This document shows positions 50,386-61,480 of a DNA stretch of 64,000 nt, in pieces. Position 1 is the first letter of the stretch, and every line of letters begins with the position of its first letter. Source of the stretch: Paraburkholderia rhynchosiae (GTDB taxonomy: Bacteria > Pseudomonadota > Gammaproteobacteria > Burkholderiales > Burkholderiaceae); contig NZ_PNXY01000003.1 of assembly GCF_002879865.1 (NCBI RefSeq), positions 248,001-312,000 on the forward strand, in the 5' to 3' direction. The translations under genes were made by a program, and so were the position numbers. The notes below the pieces were generated by a model that was not told the origin of the DNA, made no database searches, and saw nothing but the letters and a program-made list of their open reading frames with translations.

Positions 50386-50514
50386 AAGCGCTGACTGGCC
50401 TCCCGGTGCCTGCTTGCGCCGTCAGCGCCATGGCAGGCGCGGGTCGCCAAACCGCGAAGTTTTCGAGCCGCTCGCATGCCGGGTGCGGACTTGGCCGCAC
50501 CCTCATCCGCTTGC

Positions 50515-51042
50515 TTATTTCGACTGATGCGAGCGCTTTGCGCTGGTTTGCCGCTTCTTTGCGCGCTTGATGTTGCCGCCTTGCGTGACGCGTTCATTGC
50601 CGCGCACCAGCACGGCTTTTGCCTTCGGCTTGCGCATGGGGACTTCGCTAGGCTTCACGACCTTGACCACGCGCGGCGCGCGGCCCTTGCCGGGCTTGGC
50701 TTCCACAGCCGCTTCCCGGGCGCTCGGCAGTGCACCGCGCTTGCTCTTCGCCGCCGGTTGTGCAGCGGCTTCCGGCTTCCAGATTACCAGCAGCTTGCCG
50801 ATATGCTGGATCGGCGCGGCGTTCAGCGTGTCGCAAATCTGTTCGTAGATGGCGAGGCGTTCTTCGCGTTCGTCGCCGAACACACGGATTTTGATGAGCT
50901 GATGAGCGGCGAGGTGAACCTTGATCTCGGCGAGCACGGCGTCGGTCAAACCTTCGGCGCCGACGAGCACGACCGGTTTGAGCGCATGTGCCTGGGAGCG
51001 CAACTCGGCGCGTTGGTCGGAAGAGACTTTGAGGGCGGGCAT
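50515..51042 (-). CDS. yhbY: YhbY-type CRM-domain RNA-binding protein with basic tail
   Basis: Binds pre-50S ribosomal particles. 175 residues. The CRM domain (1-97) shows LRSQAHALKPVVLVGAEGLT and IKIRVFGDEREERLAIYEQI. The family usually ends at about 97 residues; here a tail of nearly 80 residues rich in Lys, Arg, Ala and Pro follows (KPGKGRAPRVVKVVKPSE, then KRAKKRQTSAKRSHQSK). Divergent from rlmE, as in E. coli. Confidence 0.93.
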   Translation of the reverse strand: MPALKVSSDQRAELRSQAHALKPVVLVGAEGLTDAVLAEIKVHLAAHQLIKIRVFGDEREERLAIYEQICDTLNAAPIQHIGKLLVIWKPEAAAQPAAKSKRGALPSAREAAVEAKPGKGRAPRVVKVVKPSEVPMRKPKAKAVLVRGNERVTQGGNIKRAKKRQTSAKRSHQSK

Positions 51043-51254
51043 GGAAAGTGGGAGACTCGACTAAAATGGCTGACCTGCGTTCCCCATCCCGTCTTTCGAT
51101 TGGTTCGATTGGGGCGCAATTGGGACGATTCGGCAGGCGGCGCGTCAGAACAACAGAATCGCGGATAACTGCCGGTTTTTTGGCGGTGGCCGCGCGAATT
51201 AACCGCGTATTATCCCCTAAAGCGTGACATGACGCAGCAAGAGTTCAACGTTTA

Positions 51255-51917
51255 ATGGCAAAAAACAAGTTCAACACGGCGTGGCTGCATGACCACATCA
51301 ACGATCCGTACGTGAAAATGGCGCAGCGGGAGGGCTATCGCGCCCGCGCCGCCTACAAACTGAAGGAAATCGACGAGCAGGACAAGCTGATTCGCCCGGG
51401 GCAAGTCATCGTCGATCTGGGCTCCACGCCGGGCAGCTGGAGCCAGTACGCGCGCAACAAACTCGCCAAGGGCTCGCAGCGCGACGCCGAGCGCGAGGGC
51501 GGGATTGACGGCACGATCATCGCGCTGGATCTTCTGCCGATGGAGCCGGTCGCCGACGTGCACTTCATTCAGGGCGACTTCCGCGAAGACTCGGTGCTCA
51601 CCCAACTGGAAGAATTAGTCGGAGAACGCCAGGTTGATCTTGTAATTTCGGACATGGCGCCCAACCTGTCGGGGGTGGCCTTGGCGGATGCCGCGCGAAT
51701 CGAGCATCTATGCGATCTCGCGCTGGAATTCTCGCAAAATCACCTGAAGCGGGATGGAGCCCTTTTAGTCAAATGCTTTCACGGCAGCGGTTACAGCCAG
51801 ATTGTCGAAAAGTTCAAGCGCCAGTTCAAGGTGGTGGCTGCCCGCAAGCCCAAAGCTTCGCGGGACAAGTCGTCAGAAACGTTTATTTTGGGTAAGCATC
51901 TGAAGCGGCCTGCGTAG
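51255..51917 (+). CDS. rlmE: 23S rRNA 2'-O-methyltransferase (U2552)
   Basis: 220 residues. The RrmJ/FtsJ fold begins with [22 protein letters not shown] motif [15 protein letters not shown], and the K-D-K catalytic set is seen in the first Lys, [12 protein letters not shown] and LLVKCFHG. It precedes ftsH, the conserved rlmE-ftsH pair. An insert of about seven residues ([12 protein letters not shown]) lies after motif I. Confidence 0.96.
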   Translation: MAKNKFNTAWLHDHINDPYVKMAQREGYRARAAYKLKEIDEQDKLIRPGQVIVDLGSTPGSWSQYARNKLAKGSQRDAEREGGIDGTIIALDLLPMEPVADVHFIQGDFREDSVLTQLEELVGERQVDLVISDMAPNLSGVALADAARIEHLCDLALEFSQNHLKRDGALLVKCFHGSGYSQIVEKFKRQFKVVAARKPKASRDKSSETFILGKHLKRPA

Positions 51918-52105
51918 GGCGCTATAGAACAGTTCCGCATCTGTCGATAAATGTGCTGATGGCGTCGAAATTGGCGCCGTAACAGCCCGCTATGCTATTT
52001 CTGTGGTAGCGAAACCTTATGGCAGGGGTCTGCGGACTGGATTAGAATGCTTTAGTGGTGCCGCAAGGCAAATGTAGGCGCCCGTCTAAGTGAAGGAGTG
52101 GTGCT

Positions 52106-53995
52106 TTGAACAACAATATGTTTTCGAAAGCAGCAGTGTGGCTGGTTATCGCACTGGTGCTATTTACGGTGTTCAAGCAGTTCGACAAGCCCCGTGTCCA
52201 GGAAGGCGTTTCCTATTCGCAGTTCATGGACGACGCGAAGAACGGCAAAGTCAAGAACGTCATTGTCCAGGGGCGGAACCTCACGGTCACTCCAGCAGAC
52301 GGCCAGAAGTACCAGATCGTGTCGCCCGGCGACATCTGGATGGTCGGCGATCTGATGAAGTATGGCGTTCAGGTAAGCGGCAAGGCTGATGACGAACCCA
52401 ATGCGCTGGTGTCCGCGCTGTATTACCTCGGGCCGACGATCCTGATCATCGGTTTCTGGTTCTACATGATGCGACAGATGCAGGGAGGCGGGAAAGGCGG
52501 CGCCTTCTCATTCGGTAAATCCCGCGCACGTCTGATCGACGAAAACAACAACGCAATCAATTTCACCGACGTCGCCGGTTGCGACGAAGCGAAGGAAGAA
52601 GTCTCCGAACTGGTCGATTTCCTGCGCGACCCGCAGAAGTTCCAGAAGCTGGGTGGGCGTATTCCGCGTGGCGTGCTGCTCGTCGGCCCGCCGGGAACGG
52701 GTAAGACGCTGCTCGCACGCGCCATTGCCGGTGAAGCGAAAGTGCCGTTCTTCAGCATTTCGGGTTCGGACTTCGTGGAAATGTTCGTAGGTGTCGGCGC
52801 GGCTCGTGTGCGCGATATGTTCGAGCAGGCGAAGAAGCACGCACCGTGCATCGTGTTCATCGACGAAATCGACGCGGTCGGCCGTCATCGCGGCGCCGGC
52901 ATGGGCGGCGGCAACGACGAGCGCGAACAGACGTTGAATCAAATGCTGGTCGAGATGGACGGCTTCGAGGCGAACTCGGGCGTGATCGTGATCGCCGCAA
53001 CCAACCGTTCGGACGTGCTCGACAAGGCGCTGCTGCGTCCCGGTCGTTTCGATCGCCAGGTATATGTCGGTCTGCCGGACATCCGCGGCCGCGAGCACAT
53101 CATGAAGGTTCACCTGCGCAAGGTACCGATCTCGAACGACGTCGACGCCGCGGTTATCGCGCGTGGCACGCCGGGCTTCTCGGGCGCCGATCTGGCGAAC
53201 CTCGTGAACGAAGCGGCATTGTTCGCGGCGCGCCGCGGCAAGCGCATCGTCGAAATGACGGACTTCGAAGACGCGAAGGACAAGATTTTCATGGGTCCCG
53301 AACGCAAGTCGGCGGTGATTCGCGAAGAATCGAAGCGTGCCACCGCGTATCACGAGTCGGGCCATGCGGTTATTGCTAAGCTGCTGCCGAAGGCCGATCC
53401 GGTGCATAAGGTCACGATCATTCCGCGTGGCCGTGCGTTGGGCGTCACGTGGCAGTTGCCGGAGCATGACAACGAAACGTATTCGAAAGACTACCTGTTG
53501 GATCGTCTCGCGATCCTGTTCGGTGGCCGCGTCGCGGAAGAGCTGTTCCTGAACCTGATCAGCACCGGCGCATCGGACGATTTCAACAAGGCGACGCAAA
53601 CCGCGCGCGCCATGGTGGCTCGCTTCGGCATGACCGACGCGTTGGGACCGATGGTCTACGTGGACGACGAAAACGACGCCACACCGTTTGGTCGCGGCTT
53701 CACGCGCACCATTTCGGAAGCGACGCAGCAGAAGGTCGACGCGGAAATCCGTCGCGTCCTGGACGAGCAGTACAATCTCGCGAAGCGCCTGCTGGAAGAA
53801 AACCGCGACAAGGTCGAAGCAATGACCGCCGCGCTGATGGAGTGGGAAACGATCGACGCCGATCAGATCAACGACATCATGGCGGGTCGTCCGCCGCGCT
53901 CGCCGAAGAGCTCGCCGCCGTCGGCAAGCGACGCCTCGTCGGGCGGTAGCCCCGGCACCGAGGTCAAGCCGGGTAGCGCGACCGCGCCGGCCTGA
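52106..53995 (+). CDS. ftsH: ATP-dependent zinc metalloprotease FtsH
   Basis: Membrane quality-control protease. 629 residues from a TTG at 52106, with GGAG eight nt upstream; [20 protein letters not shown] is the first membrane helix and a second lies at about 110-125. The AAA+ domain has GPPGTGKT (194-201) and [13 protein letters not shown]. The zinc site is HESGH (416-420). The C-terminal 35 residues ([20 protein letters not shown]) are low-complexity. Other substrates in E. coli include LpxC and sigma-32; here unknown. Confidence 0.96.
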   Translation: MNNNMFSKAAVWLVIALVLFTVFKQFDKPRVQEGVSYSQFMDDAKNGKVKNVIVQGRNLTVTPADGQKYQIVSPGDIWMVGDLMKYGVQVSGKADDEPNALVSALYYLGPTILIIGFWFYMMRQMQGGGKGGAFSFGKSRARLIDENNNAINFTDVAGCDEAKEEVSELVDFLRDPQKFQKLGGRIPRGVLLVGPPGTGKTLLARAIAGEAKVPFFSISGSDFVEMFVGVGAARVRDMFEQAKKHAPCIVFIDEIDAVGRHRGAGMGGGNDEREQTLNQMLVEMDGFEANSGVIVIAATNRSDVLDKALLRPGRFDRQVYVGLPDIRGREHIMKVHLRKVPISNDVDAAVIARGTPGFSGADLANLVNEAALFAARRGKRIVEMTDFEDAKDKIFMGPERKSAVIREESKRATAYHESGHAVIAKLLPKADPVHKVTIIPRGRALGVTWQLPEHDNETYSKDYLLDRLAILFGGRVAEELFLNLISTGASDDFNKATQTARAMVARFGMTDALGPMVYVDDENDATPFGRGFTRTISEATQQKVDAEIRRVLDEQYNLAKRLLEENRDKVEAMTAALMEWETIDADQINDIMAGRPPRSPKSSPPSASDASSGGSPGTEVKPGSATAPA

Positions 53996-54015
53996 TCGGC
54001 TATCAGTAGAAAGTG

Positions 54016-54046
54016 CGGGCCGGTGTGATTCACACCGGCCCGTTTT
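54016..54046 (+). terminator. Terminator of ftsH
   Basis: 12-bp stem CGGGCCGGTGTG (54016-54027) / CACACCGGCCCG (54031-54042), then TTTT. 20 nt after the ftsH stop. Confidence 0.9.
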
Positions 54047-54078
54047 GCATTTGTCCGTCTTATGTGATGTAACGCTAC

Positions 54079-54978
54079 GTGCCCACAGTCGCTTTCCCTT
54101 CTCTACCCATCCCGGAACCGTTGCAATGCGGCCGGTTCAAGCTGACCTTTGAACGCCCGTTGATAATGGGCATCCTCAACGTCACGCCTGATTCATTCTC
54201 CGACGGCGGCCAGTACGCGATGCGCGGCGACGCGTTGCGCCAGGCGGAGCGCATGATGCTCGAAGGCGCGGACATCGTCGACATTGGCGGCGAATCGACG
54301 CGGCCCGGCGCGCCGCCGGTGCCGCTCGACGAAGAGCTTGAGCGCGTGATCCCGCTGATCGAGCAACTGCGCGGCGCCAATGTGCCGCTCTCCGTCGACA
54401 CCTATAAGCCCGAAGTGATGCGGCGCGCGCTCGCCGCGGGCGCCGACCTGATCAACGACGTCTGGGGCTTCCGGATGCCCGGCGCCGTCGATGCGGTCCG
54501 CGAAAGCGACTGCGGCCTGTGCGTGATGCACATGCTCGGCGAGCCTCAGACCATGCAGCGGGGTGAGCCGGCTTACAACGACGTCGTGAGCGAAGTCCGG
54601 CAGTTTCTGGAAGAGCGGGTCACGGCGCTCAGGCAGGCAGGCATCGCTCGCGGCCGTATCAGCGTCGACCCCGGTTTCGGTTTCGGCAAGGCGGTGGTCG
54701 AGCATAATTACGCGCTGCTCGCGCGCCTGCCGGATACGGCGCCGCGCGCCGAGCCGCCGTATCCGATTCTCGCGGGCATGTCGCGCAAGTCGATGATCGG
54801 CGCCGTCATCGGGCGCCCGGCGCCCCAGCGCGTCGCCGGCAGCGTCGCCGCGGCGGTGTGCGCGGCCGAACGGGGCGCCGCTATCCTGCGCGTGCACGAC
54901 GTCGCGCAAACAGTAGACGCATTGAAAGTATGGGCGGCCCTGCGCGACGCGGCGAAGCACGCCAGCGCGCTCGGTTGA
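54079..54978 (+). CDS. folP: Dihydropteroate synthase
   Basis: Joins p-aminobenzoate and dihydropterin pyrophosphate; the sulfonamide target. 299 residues. LIMGILNVTPDSFSDGG is the N-terminal signature; VDIGGESTRPGAPPVP carries the pABA/sulfa loop; VDPGFGFGK and the final MSRKSMIG loop are present. The GTG at 54079 is the start used here; no strong ribosome site is visible. glmM follows after 27 nt. Confidence 0.95.
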   Translation: MPTVAFPSLPIPEPLQCGRFKLTFERPLIMGILNVTPDSFSDGGQYAMRGDALRQAERMMLEGADIVDIGGESTRPGAPPVPLDEELERVIPLIEQLRGANVPLSVDTYKPEVMRRALAAGADLINDVWGFRMPGAVDAVRESDCGLCVMHMLGEPQTMQRGEPAYNDVVSEVRQFLEERVTALRQAGIARGRISVDPGFGFGKAVVEHNYALLARLPDTAPRAEPPYPILAGMSRKSMIGAVIGRPAPQRVAGSVAAAVCAAERGAAILRVHDVAQTVDALKVWAALRDAAKHASALG

Positions 54979-55005
54979 ACCCAAAGCCAAGGAGGAACAT
55001 AAAAG

Positions 55006-56364
55006 ATGGCACGTCGTTATTTCGGTACGGACGGAATTCGGGGCAAGGTCGGCGAAGGGCCTATTACGCCGGAATTTGTATTGCGGCTCGGCTACGCGGC
55101 CGGCAAGGTACTGGTCGGCGCGGACCGCTGGGCGCGCACAGGCACGCGGCCAACGGTACTGATCGGCAAGGACACGCGGGTGTCGGGCTATATGCTCGAG
55201 GCCGCGCTCGAAGCGGGTTTTTCCGCAGCCGGCGTCGACGTGATGCTGGCCGGCCCGATGCCCACGCCCGGCATCGCCTATCTGACGCGCGCGTTGCGGC
55301 TCGCCGCGGGCGTCGTCATCAGCGCGTCGCACAATCCGTATTACGACAACGGCATCAAATTCTTTTCCGCCGACGGCAATAAGCTGCCCGACGAAGTGGA
55401 ATCGCAGATCGAGGAGCAACTGGAGCTGCCGCTCGCTTGCGCGGCGTCGGAGCAGCTCGGCAAGGCGCGGCGTCTGGACGACGCGGCGGGCCGCTACATC
55501 GAGTTCTGCAAGAGCACTTTTCCGGCCACGTTCGACCTGCGCGGGCTGAAGCTGGTGGTCGATTGCGCGCATGGTGCCGCGTATGACGTCGCGCCGCACG
55601 TGTTCCATGAACTTGGCGCTGAAATCATCCCGATCGGCGTCGCGCCGAACGGCTTCAACATCAACGACGGTGTCGGCGCGACCGCGCCGGATGCGCTCGT
55701 GCGCGCGGTGCGCGCGAATCATGCCGATCTCGGTATTGCGCTTGACGGCGACGCCGACCGTCTGCAGGTCGTCGACGCGGCCGGCCGCCTCTACAACGGC
55801 GACGAGCTGCTGTACGTGCTGGTCAAGGACCGTATCGCGACCGACGGCAAGGTCGAAGGCGCGGTCGGCACCTTGATGACCAATATGGCCGTCGAGGTCG
55901 CGTTGCAAGCGGCGGGCGTCAAGTTTGTGCGTGCGGCAGTGGGCGACCGCTACGTGCTCGAACAGTTGCGCGAGCACGGCTGGCAACTCGGGGCCGAGGG
56001 TTCGGGCCACATTCTTTCGCTTGACCGCCATTCCACTGGCGACGGCATCGTGTCAGCGCTGCTCGTGCTTGCTGCAATGAAGCGTAGCGACAAGGCGCTG
56101 GCCGAACTGCTCGATGGCGTCACACTGTTCCCGCAGAAGCTGATCAATGTGCGGATGAAACCGGACGCGGACTGGAAGGGCAGCGAGGCGATCCGGCGCG
56201 CCATCGGCAACGCCGAAGATGCACTCAATGGCCGCGGACGCGTGCTGATTCGCGCTTCGGGAACCGAGCCCGTGCTGCGCGTGATGGTGGAGGCCGAACA
56301 TGTCGACGACGCGGTTCGCCACGCGGAGTCGATTGCGGCTGCCGTGAATCAGGCGACGGCTTAG
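55006..56364 (+). CDS. glmM: Phosphoglucosamine mutase
   Basis: Makes glucosamine 1-phosphate for peptidoglycan and LPS precursors. 452 residues. [19 protein letters not shown] starts the protein; phosphoserine is Ser108 in [17 protein letters not shown]; the metal loop is [11 protein letters not shown]; the C-terminal phosphate loop is [16 protein letters not shown] good AAGGAGG site precedes the ATG at 55006. folP-glmM is a conserved pair. Confidence 0.97.
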   Translation: MARRYFGTDGIRGKVGEGPITPEFVLRLGYAAGKVLVGADRWARTGTRPTVLIGKDTRVSGYMLEAALEAGFSAAGVDVMLAGPMPTPGIAYLTRALRLAAGVVISASHNPYYDNGIKFFSADGNKLPDEVESQIEEQLELPLACAASEQLGKARRLDDAAGRYIEFCKSTFPATFDLRGLKLVVDCAHGAAYDVAPHVFHELGAEIIPIGVAPNGFNINDGVGATAPDALVRAVRANHADLGIALDGDADRLQVVDAAGRLYNGDELLYVLVKDRIATDGKVEGAVGTLMTNMAVEVALQAAGVKFVRAAVGDRYVLEQLREHGWQLGAEGSGHILSLDRHSTGDGIVSALLVLAAMKRSDKALAELLDGVTLFPQKLINVRMKPDADWKGSEAIRRAIGNAEDALNGRGRVLIRASGTEPVLRVMVEAEHVDDAVRHAESIAAAVNQATA

Positions 56365-56379
56365 GCGGCGTTTCACATG

Positions 56380-56412
56380 CGGCGGCGGGCCAGACTATAG
56401 TCGCCCCGCCGC
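56380..56412 (+). terminator. Hairpin after glmM
   Basis: GCGGCGGGC pairs with GCCCCGCCGC around a loop that contains the palindrome GACTATAGTC. No T-run follows, so it is a weak or Rho-aided terminator candidate. Confidence 0.5.
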
Positions 56413-56634
56413 GGGCGGCTGCAGGACGCTGTAAGCACGCCAGACCCACCGATTGCGCATCACCTCTCCCGTCCAACCTGCGCCGCGCGACCGAACGCGT
56501 CTGCGCCACACTCCGCCCAACCCGCACGCAAACGTTCGCGCCCCATCTTTTTCGCCTAATCTGTACAAGCACCGGCGAGAACACCGTCCTGGCGGCGATT
56601 TATCCCCCGGAACGCCTTTCACTTAGTAAACGCA

Positions 56635-56673
56635 CTGTCACATGCGTTTCACGGTTAGTCACGTTACTGTCAT
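56635..56673 (+). promoter_or_regulatory. Pho box array (PhoB-binding sites) of pstS
   Basis: CTGTCAC (56635), GTTTCAC (56646), AGTCACG (56657) and CTGTCAT (56667) are spaced 11, 11 and 10 bp, the direct-repeat pattern of PhoB half-sites. A further CTTTCAC lies at 56616. The array ends 65 nt before the pstS ATG. Phosphate starvation control of the whole operon follows from this. Confidence 0.85.
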
Positions 56674-56738
56674 AAAGAGACCCTAAGCTTCGCGGTGTTC
56701 GTGTTACTCGCTCACACCGCTCACACCTTGGAGGTCTC

Positions 56739-57770
56739 ATGAAATTGATGCAAACCGTGTTCGCTGGCGTCGCTGGCGCGTTCTTCGCGATCGCAGCGCA
56801 AGCCGCAGACATCACCGGCGCGGGCAGCACCTTCGCAGCACCGATTTACACGAAGTGGGCCGACGCCTACCAGAAGTCCGGCGGCGGCAAGGTCAATTAT
56901 CAAGGCATCGGTTCGTCGGGCGGCGTGAAGCAGATCGTCGCGAAGACGGTTGATTTCGCCGGCTCTGACGCTCCGCTGAAGGACGACGAACTCGCGAAGG
57001 ACGGCCTGTTCCAGTTCCCCACGGTGGTCGGCGGCGTGGTGCCGGTCGTCAACGTGCCGGGCGTGAAGCCGGCTGAACTGGTTCTGTCGGGCGAAGTGCT
57101 CGGCGACATCTATCTGGGCAAGATCAAGAAGTGGAACGATCCGGCGATCGTTGCACTGAACCCGAAGGCGAAGCTGCCGGACACGGACATCGCCGTGGTT
57201 CGCCGCGCCGATGGTTCGGGCACCAGCTTCATCTGGACGAACTATCTGTCGAAGGTCAACACCGAGTGGAAGTCGAAGGTCGGTGAAGGCTCGACGGTCA
57301 ACTGGCCGACGGGTACGGGCGGCAAGGGCAACGACGGCGTCGCCGCTTTCGTGCAACGTCTGCCGGGCGCGATCGGTTATGTGGAATGGGCCTACGCGAA
57401 GCAGAACCACATGACGTACGTGGCACTGAAGAATTCGACGGGCACAGTGGTCGAGCCGAAGACGGACACGTTCAAGGCAGCGGCAGCAGGCGCGGACTGG
57501 TCGAAGTCGTTCTACCAGATCCTGACGAACGAGCCGGGCAAGAACGCATGGCCGATCGTCGGCGCAACGTTCGTGCTGCTGCACACGGCGCAGGACAAGC
57601 CGGCGCAAGGCACCGAAACGCTGAAGTTCTTTGACTGGGCGTTCAAGAACGGCACGCAAGCCGCAAACGATCTGGACTACATCTCGCTGCCGGAATCGGT
57701 CGTTTCGGAAATCAAGACGCAGTGGAAGTCGAAGGTGAAGGACGCATCGGGCAAGCCGCTCGCAGAGTAA
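56739..57770 (+). CDS. pstS: Phosphate ABC transporter, periplasmic binding protein
   Basis: 343 residues with a Sec signal peptide (1-22, [10 protein letters not shown]). The phosphate-binding segments are [30 protein letters not shown] and [17 protein letters not shown]. First gene of pstSCAB-phoU-phoBR, preceded by the Pho box array. It is separated from pstC by 191 bp with a strong hairpin, which suits higher expression of the binding protein. Confidence 0.97.
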   Translation: MKLMQTVFAGVAGAFFAIAAQAADITGAGSTFAAPIYTKWADAYQKSGGGKVNYQGIGSSGGVKQIVAKTVDFAGSDAPLKDDELAKDGLFQFPTVVGGVVPVVNVPGVKPAELVLSGEVLGDIYLGKIKKWNDPAIVALNPKAKLPDTDIAVVRRADGSGTSFIWTNYLSKVNTEWKSKVGEGSTVNWPTGTGGKGNDGVAAFVQRLPGAIGYVEWAYAKQNHMTYVALKNSTGTVVEPKTDTFKAAAAGADWSKSFYQILTNEPGKNAWPIVGATFVLLHTAQDKPAQGTETLKFFDWAFKNGTQAANDLDYISLPESVVSEIKTQWKSKVKDASGKPLAE

Positions 57771-57811
57771 GCATTGCCCTTCCTGTAATCGGCAACAGCT
57801 TCACGTGACAC

Positions 57812-57841
57812 ATTGGCCGTCCTCATGTGAGGACGGCCAAT
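57812..57841 (+). repeat. Perfect 14-bp inverted repeat between pstS and pstC
   Basis: ATTGGCCGTCCTCA (57812-57825) and TGAGGACGGCCAAT (57828-57841) with only TG between. No T-run follows, so it probably stabilises the 3' end of pstS mRNA or partly ends transcription. It lies 42 nt after the pstS stop. Confidence 0.88.
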
Positions 57842-57961
57842 GGCATTGACCGGCACTGCCCCGGCGGTGCCCCGCTATCAAGCAGCGTTAGTACGACATA
57901 CATGCATCACCGCCGCGCGACATACGTCGTACGGCAACTGGAAAAGGTCCATCAGGCTCTT

Positions 57962-58963
57962 ATGTCCGACATCCAACTCGCGTCAGGCGCTTCGAGGGCG
58001 ACACCGCCCGGCGGCGCGTCGCAGCAAAGAGCGCCCAGCCGCGCCGGCGACCTGATCTTCGGCGGCCTCGCGCGCCTCGCCGCTATCGTCACGCTGTTGC
58101 TGCTCGGCGGCATCATCGTTTCGCTGATCGTCGCTTCCATGCCGTCGATCAAACAATTCGGCCTCGGCTTCCTGTGGAGCGCCGAATGGGATCCGCCGAG
58201 CAAGCAGTTCGGCGCGCTGGTGCCGATCTACGGCACGGTCGCCACGTCGATCATTGCACTCATCATCGCGGTGCCCGTCAGCTTCGGCATCGCGCTTTTC
58301 CTCACCGAACTCTCGCCCGCGTGGCTGCGCCGACCGCTCGGCATCGCGATCGAACTGCTCGCCGCCATTCCGTCGATCGTCTACGGCATGTGGGGGCTGC
58401 TCGTGTTCGCGCCGATCTTCGCAACGTGGTTCGAGAAGCCGCTCGGCGCGGTGCTCGGCGGCATTCCGGTGCTCGGCGCGCTGTTCCAGGGCGCGCCCAT
58501 CGGCATCGGCATTCTGTGCGCGGGTGTGATTCTCGCGATCATGATCATCCCGTACATCGCTTCGGTGATGCGCGACGTGTTCGAAGTGACGCCGGTCCTG
58601 CTGAAGGAATCGGCTTATGGCATCGGCTGCACGACGTGGGAAGTGATGTGGAAGATCGTGCTGCCCTTCACGAAGAGCGGTGTGATCGGCGGCGTGATGC
58701 TGGGCCTCGGCCGCGCGCTCGGCGAGACCATGGCCGTGACCTTCGTGATCGGCAATACGAATCTGCTCGATAACGTCTCGCTGTTTTCGCCGGGCAACAG
58801 CATCACGTCGGCGCTCGCCAACGAATTCGCCGAAGCGGATCCGGGCTTGCATACGTCGGCGCTGATGGAACTCGGCCTCATCCTGTTCGTGATTACGTTC
58901 ATCGTGCTGGCAATCTCGAAGGTCATGCTGCTTCGTCTCGAGAAAGGGGAGGGCGCGAAATGA
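57962..58963 (+). CDS. pstC: Phosphate ABC transporter permease PstC
   Basis: 333 residues from the ATG at 57962; the frame open to 57827 is not like the family. About six membrane helices. The EAA loop with the ATPase is in [21 protein letters not shown], and [18 protein letters not shown] is the PstC signature. Overlaps the pstA start by 4 nt (ATGA). Confidence 0.96.
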   Translation: MSDIQLASGASRATPPGGASQQRAPSRAGDLIFGGLARLAAIVTLLLLGGIIVSLIVASMPSIKQFGLGFLWSAEWDPPSKQFGALVPIYGTVATSIIALIIAVPVSFGIALFLTELSPAWLRRPLGIAIELLAAIPSIVYGMWGLLVFAPIFATWFEKPLGAVLGGIPVLGALFQGAPIGIGILCAGVILAIMIIPYIASVMRDVFEVTPVLLKESAYGIGCTTWEVMWKIVLPFTKSGVIGGVMLGLGRALGETMAVTFVIGNTNLLDNVSLFSPGNSITSALANEFAEADPGLHTSALMELGLILFVITFIVLAISKVMLLRLEKGEGAK

Positions 58964-59856
58964 GCCAGTCCACCATGACTATGCCGGGTTCGAACGACGC
59001 AGCCGCGCTCGAAAAAATGCGCGTGCGTCTGCAAGGGCGCCGCCGCATGAAAAACGCGATGGCGTTGACGCTGTCGCTCGCGGCGATGGCGTTCGGTCTC
59101 CTGTGGCTGATCTGGATTCTGTACACGACCCTGCGCCTCGGCATCGGCGGTTTATCCATCGAGCTGTTCACGCAGTCCACGCCTCCGCCGAACACCGATG
59201 GCGGCGGTCTTGCCAACGCGATTGTCGGCAGCTTGATGCTGGTCGCGCTCGCAACGTTTGTCGGTACGCCGATCGGCATTCTTGCCGGCGTCTACCTCGC
59301 CGAATACGGACAGAAGGGCTGGCTGGCGAGCGTCACGCGGTTCATCAACGACATTCTGTTGTCGGCGCCGTCGATCGTCGTGGGTCTGTTCGTCTACGCA
59401 CTGGTCGTCGCGAAGATGGGGCACTTCAGCGGTTGGGCCGGCGTGTTCGCGCTCGCGCTGCTGCAGATTCCCATCGTGATCCGCACCACGGAAAACATGC
59501 TCAAACTCGTGCCTAATGCGCTGCGTGAAGCCGCATTCGCACTCGGCACGCCGAAGTGGAAGATGGTGCTGTCGATCACGCTGAAAGCTTCCATCGCGGG
59601 CATCGTCACCGGCGTGCTGCTTGCCGTTGCGCGCATTGCCGGCGAAACCGCGCCGCTGCTCTTCACCGCGTTGTCGAACCAGTTCTTCTCGGCGGACATG
59701 AACCAGCCGGTGGCGAACCTGCCGGTTACGATCTACAAGTTTGCGATGAGCCCGTTCGCGCAGTGGCAATCGCTCGCGTGGGCCGGCGTCTTCCTGATCA
59801 CGCTCGCGGTGTTGGGATTGAACATCCTCGCGCGCACGATCTTCACGAACAAGTAA
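58960..59856 (+). CDS. pstA: Phosphate ABC transporter permease PstA
   Basis: 298 residues, six membrane helices. [20 protein letters not shown] and [20 protein letters not shown] (the EAA loop) and [15 protein letters not shown] are typical of PstA. Translation is coupled to pstC. pstB follows after 17 nt. Confidence 0.96.
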   Translation: MSQSTMTMPGSNDAAALEKMRVRLQGRRRMKNAMALTLSLAAMAFGLLWLIWILYTTLRLGIGGLSIELFTQSTPPPNTDGGGLANAIVGSLMLVALATFVGTPIGILAGVYLAEYGQKGWLASVTRFINDILLSAPSIVVGLFVYALVVAKMGHFSGWAGVFALALLQIPIVIRTTENMLKLVPNALREAAFALGTPKWKMVLSITLKASIAGIVTGVLLAVARIAGETAPLLFTALSNQFFSADMNQPVANLPVTIYKFAMSPFAQWQSLAWAGVFLITLAVLGLNILARTIFTNK

Positions 59857-59873
59857 GGGCGGAGTGTAATCCG

Positions 59874-60722
59874 ATGAACATGGCAGAAACTCAACTCAAT
59901 CCGATCTCGCGTCCCACCGCGCCAGCCGGTTTCGATCCCGCGCAAAGCGGCCAGGAGCCTTCGCCGTCGCGTCCGAAGATCGAGGTCAACGACCTGAACT
60001 TCTTCTACGGCAAGTATCACGCGCTGAAGAACATCAACCTGCAGATTCCCGAAGGCAAGGTGACCGCGTTCATCGGTCCGTCGGGCTGCGGCAAGTCGAC
60101 GTTGCTGCGTACCTTCAACAAGATGTACGCGCTCTATCCGGAGCAACGCGCCGAAGGCGAGATCCTGATGGACGGCGAAAACCTGCTGACCTCCAAGCGC
60201 GATATTTCGCTGCTGCGCGCGCGGATCGGCATGGTGTTCCAGAAGCCGACGCCGTTTCCCATGTCGATCTACGACAACATCGCGTTCGGCGTGAAGATGT
60301 TCGAAACGCTGCCGCGCTCGGAAATGGACGACCGCGTCGAATGGGCGCTGACCAAGGCTGCGTTGTGGAATGAAGTGAAGGACAAGCTCGGCCAGAGCGG
60401 CTACGGTTTGTCGGGCGGCCAGCAGCAGCGTTTGTGCATTGCGCGCGGCATCGCGATCCGTCCGGAAGTGCTGTTGCTGGACGAGCCGTGCTCGGCGCTG
60501 GACCCGATTTCGACGGGCCGTATCGAAGAGCTGATCGCCGAATTGAAGAGCGATTACACGGTGGTGATCGTCACCCACAACATGCAACAGGCGGCCCGCT
60601 GTTCGGACTACACTGCCTATATGTACCTTGGCGAACTGATCGAATTCGGCGACACCGAAAAGATCTTCATCAAGCCGGTCCGCAAGGAAACCGAGGACTA
60701 CATTACTGGCCGCTTCGGCTAA
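59874..60722 (+). CDS. pstB: Phosphate ABC transporter ATPase
   Basis: 282 residues from the ATG at 59874. Walker [11 protein letters not shown]-loop [19 protein letters not shown] (the PstB-specific stretch), signature [14 protein letters not shown], Walker [12 protein letters not shown] and H-loop THNMQQA. A Pro/Ser-rich N-terminal stretch of about 35 residues precedes the fold. The start chosen here gives the conserved [18 protein letters not shown] after it. Confidence 0.97.
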   Translation: MNMAETQLNPISRPTAPAGFDPAQSGQEPSPSRPKIEVNDLNFFYGKYHALKNINLQIPEGKVTAFIGPSGCGKSTLLRTFNKMYALYPEQRAEGEILMDGENLLTSKRDISLLRARIGMVFQKPTPFPMSIYDNIAFGVKMFETLPRSEMDDRVEWALTKAALWNEVKDKLGQSGYGLSGGQQQRLCIARGIAIRPEVLLLDEPCSALDPISTGRIEELIAELKSDYTVVIVTHNMQQAARCSDYTAYMYLGELIEFGDTEKIFIKPVRKETEDYITGRFG

Positions 60723-60749
60723 TCGCCGGGCAACACAACGGAGTACGAC

Positions 60750-61454
60750 ATGTCCGATAAACATCTGTCCAGCCAGTTCGACGCCGACCTGAACCTGGTT
60801 TCCTCGAAGGTGCTCGAAATGGGCGGCCTCGTCGAATCGCAGATCGTCAATGCGATGCAGGCGCTCAATGAATTCGACCTCGACATTGCCGAGCAGGTGA
60901 TCGCCGCCGAAGATCGCCTGAACAAGATGGAAGTGGAAATCGACGAAGAGTGCAGCAACATCATCGCGCGCCGTCAGCCGGCCGCGCGCGATTTGCGCCT
61001 GTTGATCGCGATCTCGAAGACCATCACGAATCTCGAGCGAGCCGGCGACGAAGCCGAGAAAATCGCCAAGCGCACCAAGCGTCTGATGGAAGACGGCGCG
61101 TCGCGCACCATCAATATCGCCGAGATCAAATTGTCGGGCGAAATGGCGGTGTCGATTCTGCGCCGCGCGCTCGACGCGTTCGCGCGTCTGGACACGGTCG
61201 CCGCCGCGCAGATCGTGCGCGACGACAAAGCCATTGACGAAGAATTCCGCGCATTCGTGCGCAAGCTGATTTCGTACATGACGGAAGATCCGCGCTCCAT
61301 TTCGGTGGGCCTCGATTTTCTGTTCATCGCGAAGGCGATCGAGCGGATCGGCGACCATGCGAAAAACATCGCCGAATTCATTATTTACATCGTGAAGGGT
61401 ACGGACGTGCGGCACAAGTCGCGCGACGCGCTCGAACGCGAAGCACTCAGTTAA
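60750..61454 (+). CDS. phoU: Phosphate transport/signalling regulator PhoU
   Basis: Links the Pst transporter to PhoR and keeps the regulon off when phosphate is plentiful. 234 residues, two three-helix bundles with the metal-binding E/D motifs: EVEIDEECSNIIARRQPAAR in the first and AIERIGDHAKNIAEFIIYI in the second. 27 nt after pstB, 26 nt before phoB. Confidence 0.96.
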   Translation: MSDKHLSSQFDADLNLVSSKVLEMGGLVESQIVNAMQALNEFDLDIAEQVIAAEDRLNKMEVEIDEECSNIIARRQPAARDLRLLIAISKTITNLERAGDEAEKIAKRTKRLMEDGASRTINIAEIKLSGEMAVSILRRALDAFARLDTVAAAQIVRDDKAIDEEFRAFVRKLISYMTEDPRSISVGLDFLFIAKAIERIGDHAKNIAEFIIYIVKGTDVRHKSRDALEREALS

Positions 61455-61480
61455 TCCAGAGATAAGGACCAGAGGTGCCG

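Noticed and set aside
54193..56031. 612-codon minus-strand frame opposite folP-glmM
   Set aside because: Antisense shadow of two conserved genes with no ribosome site or motif.
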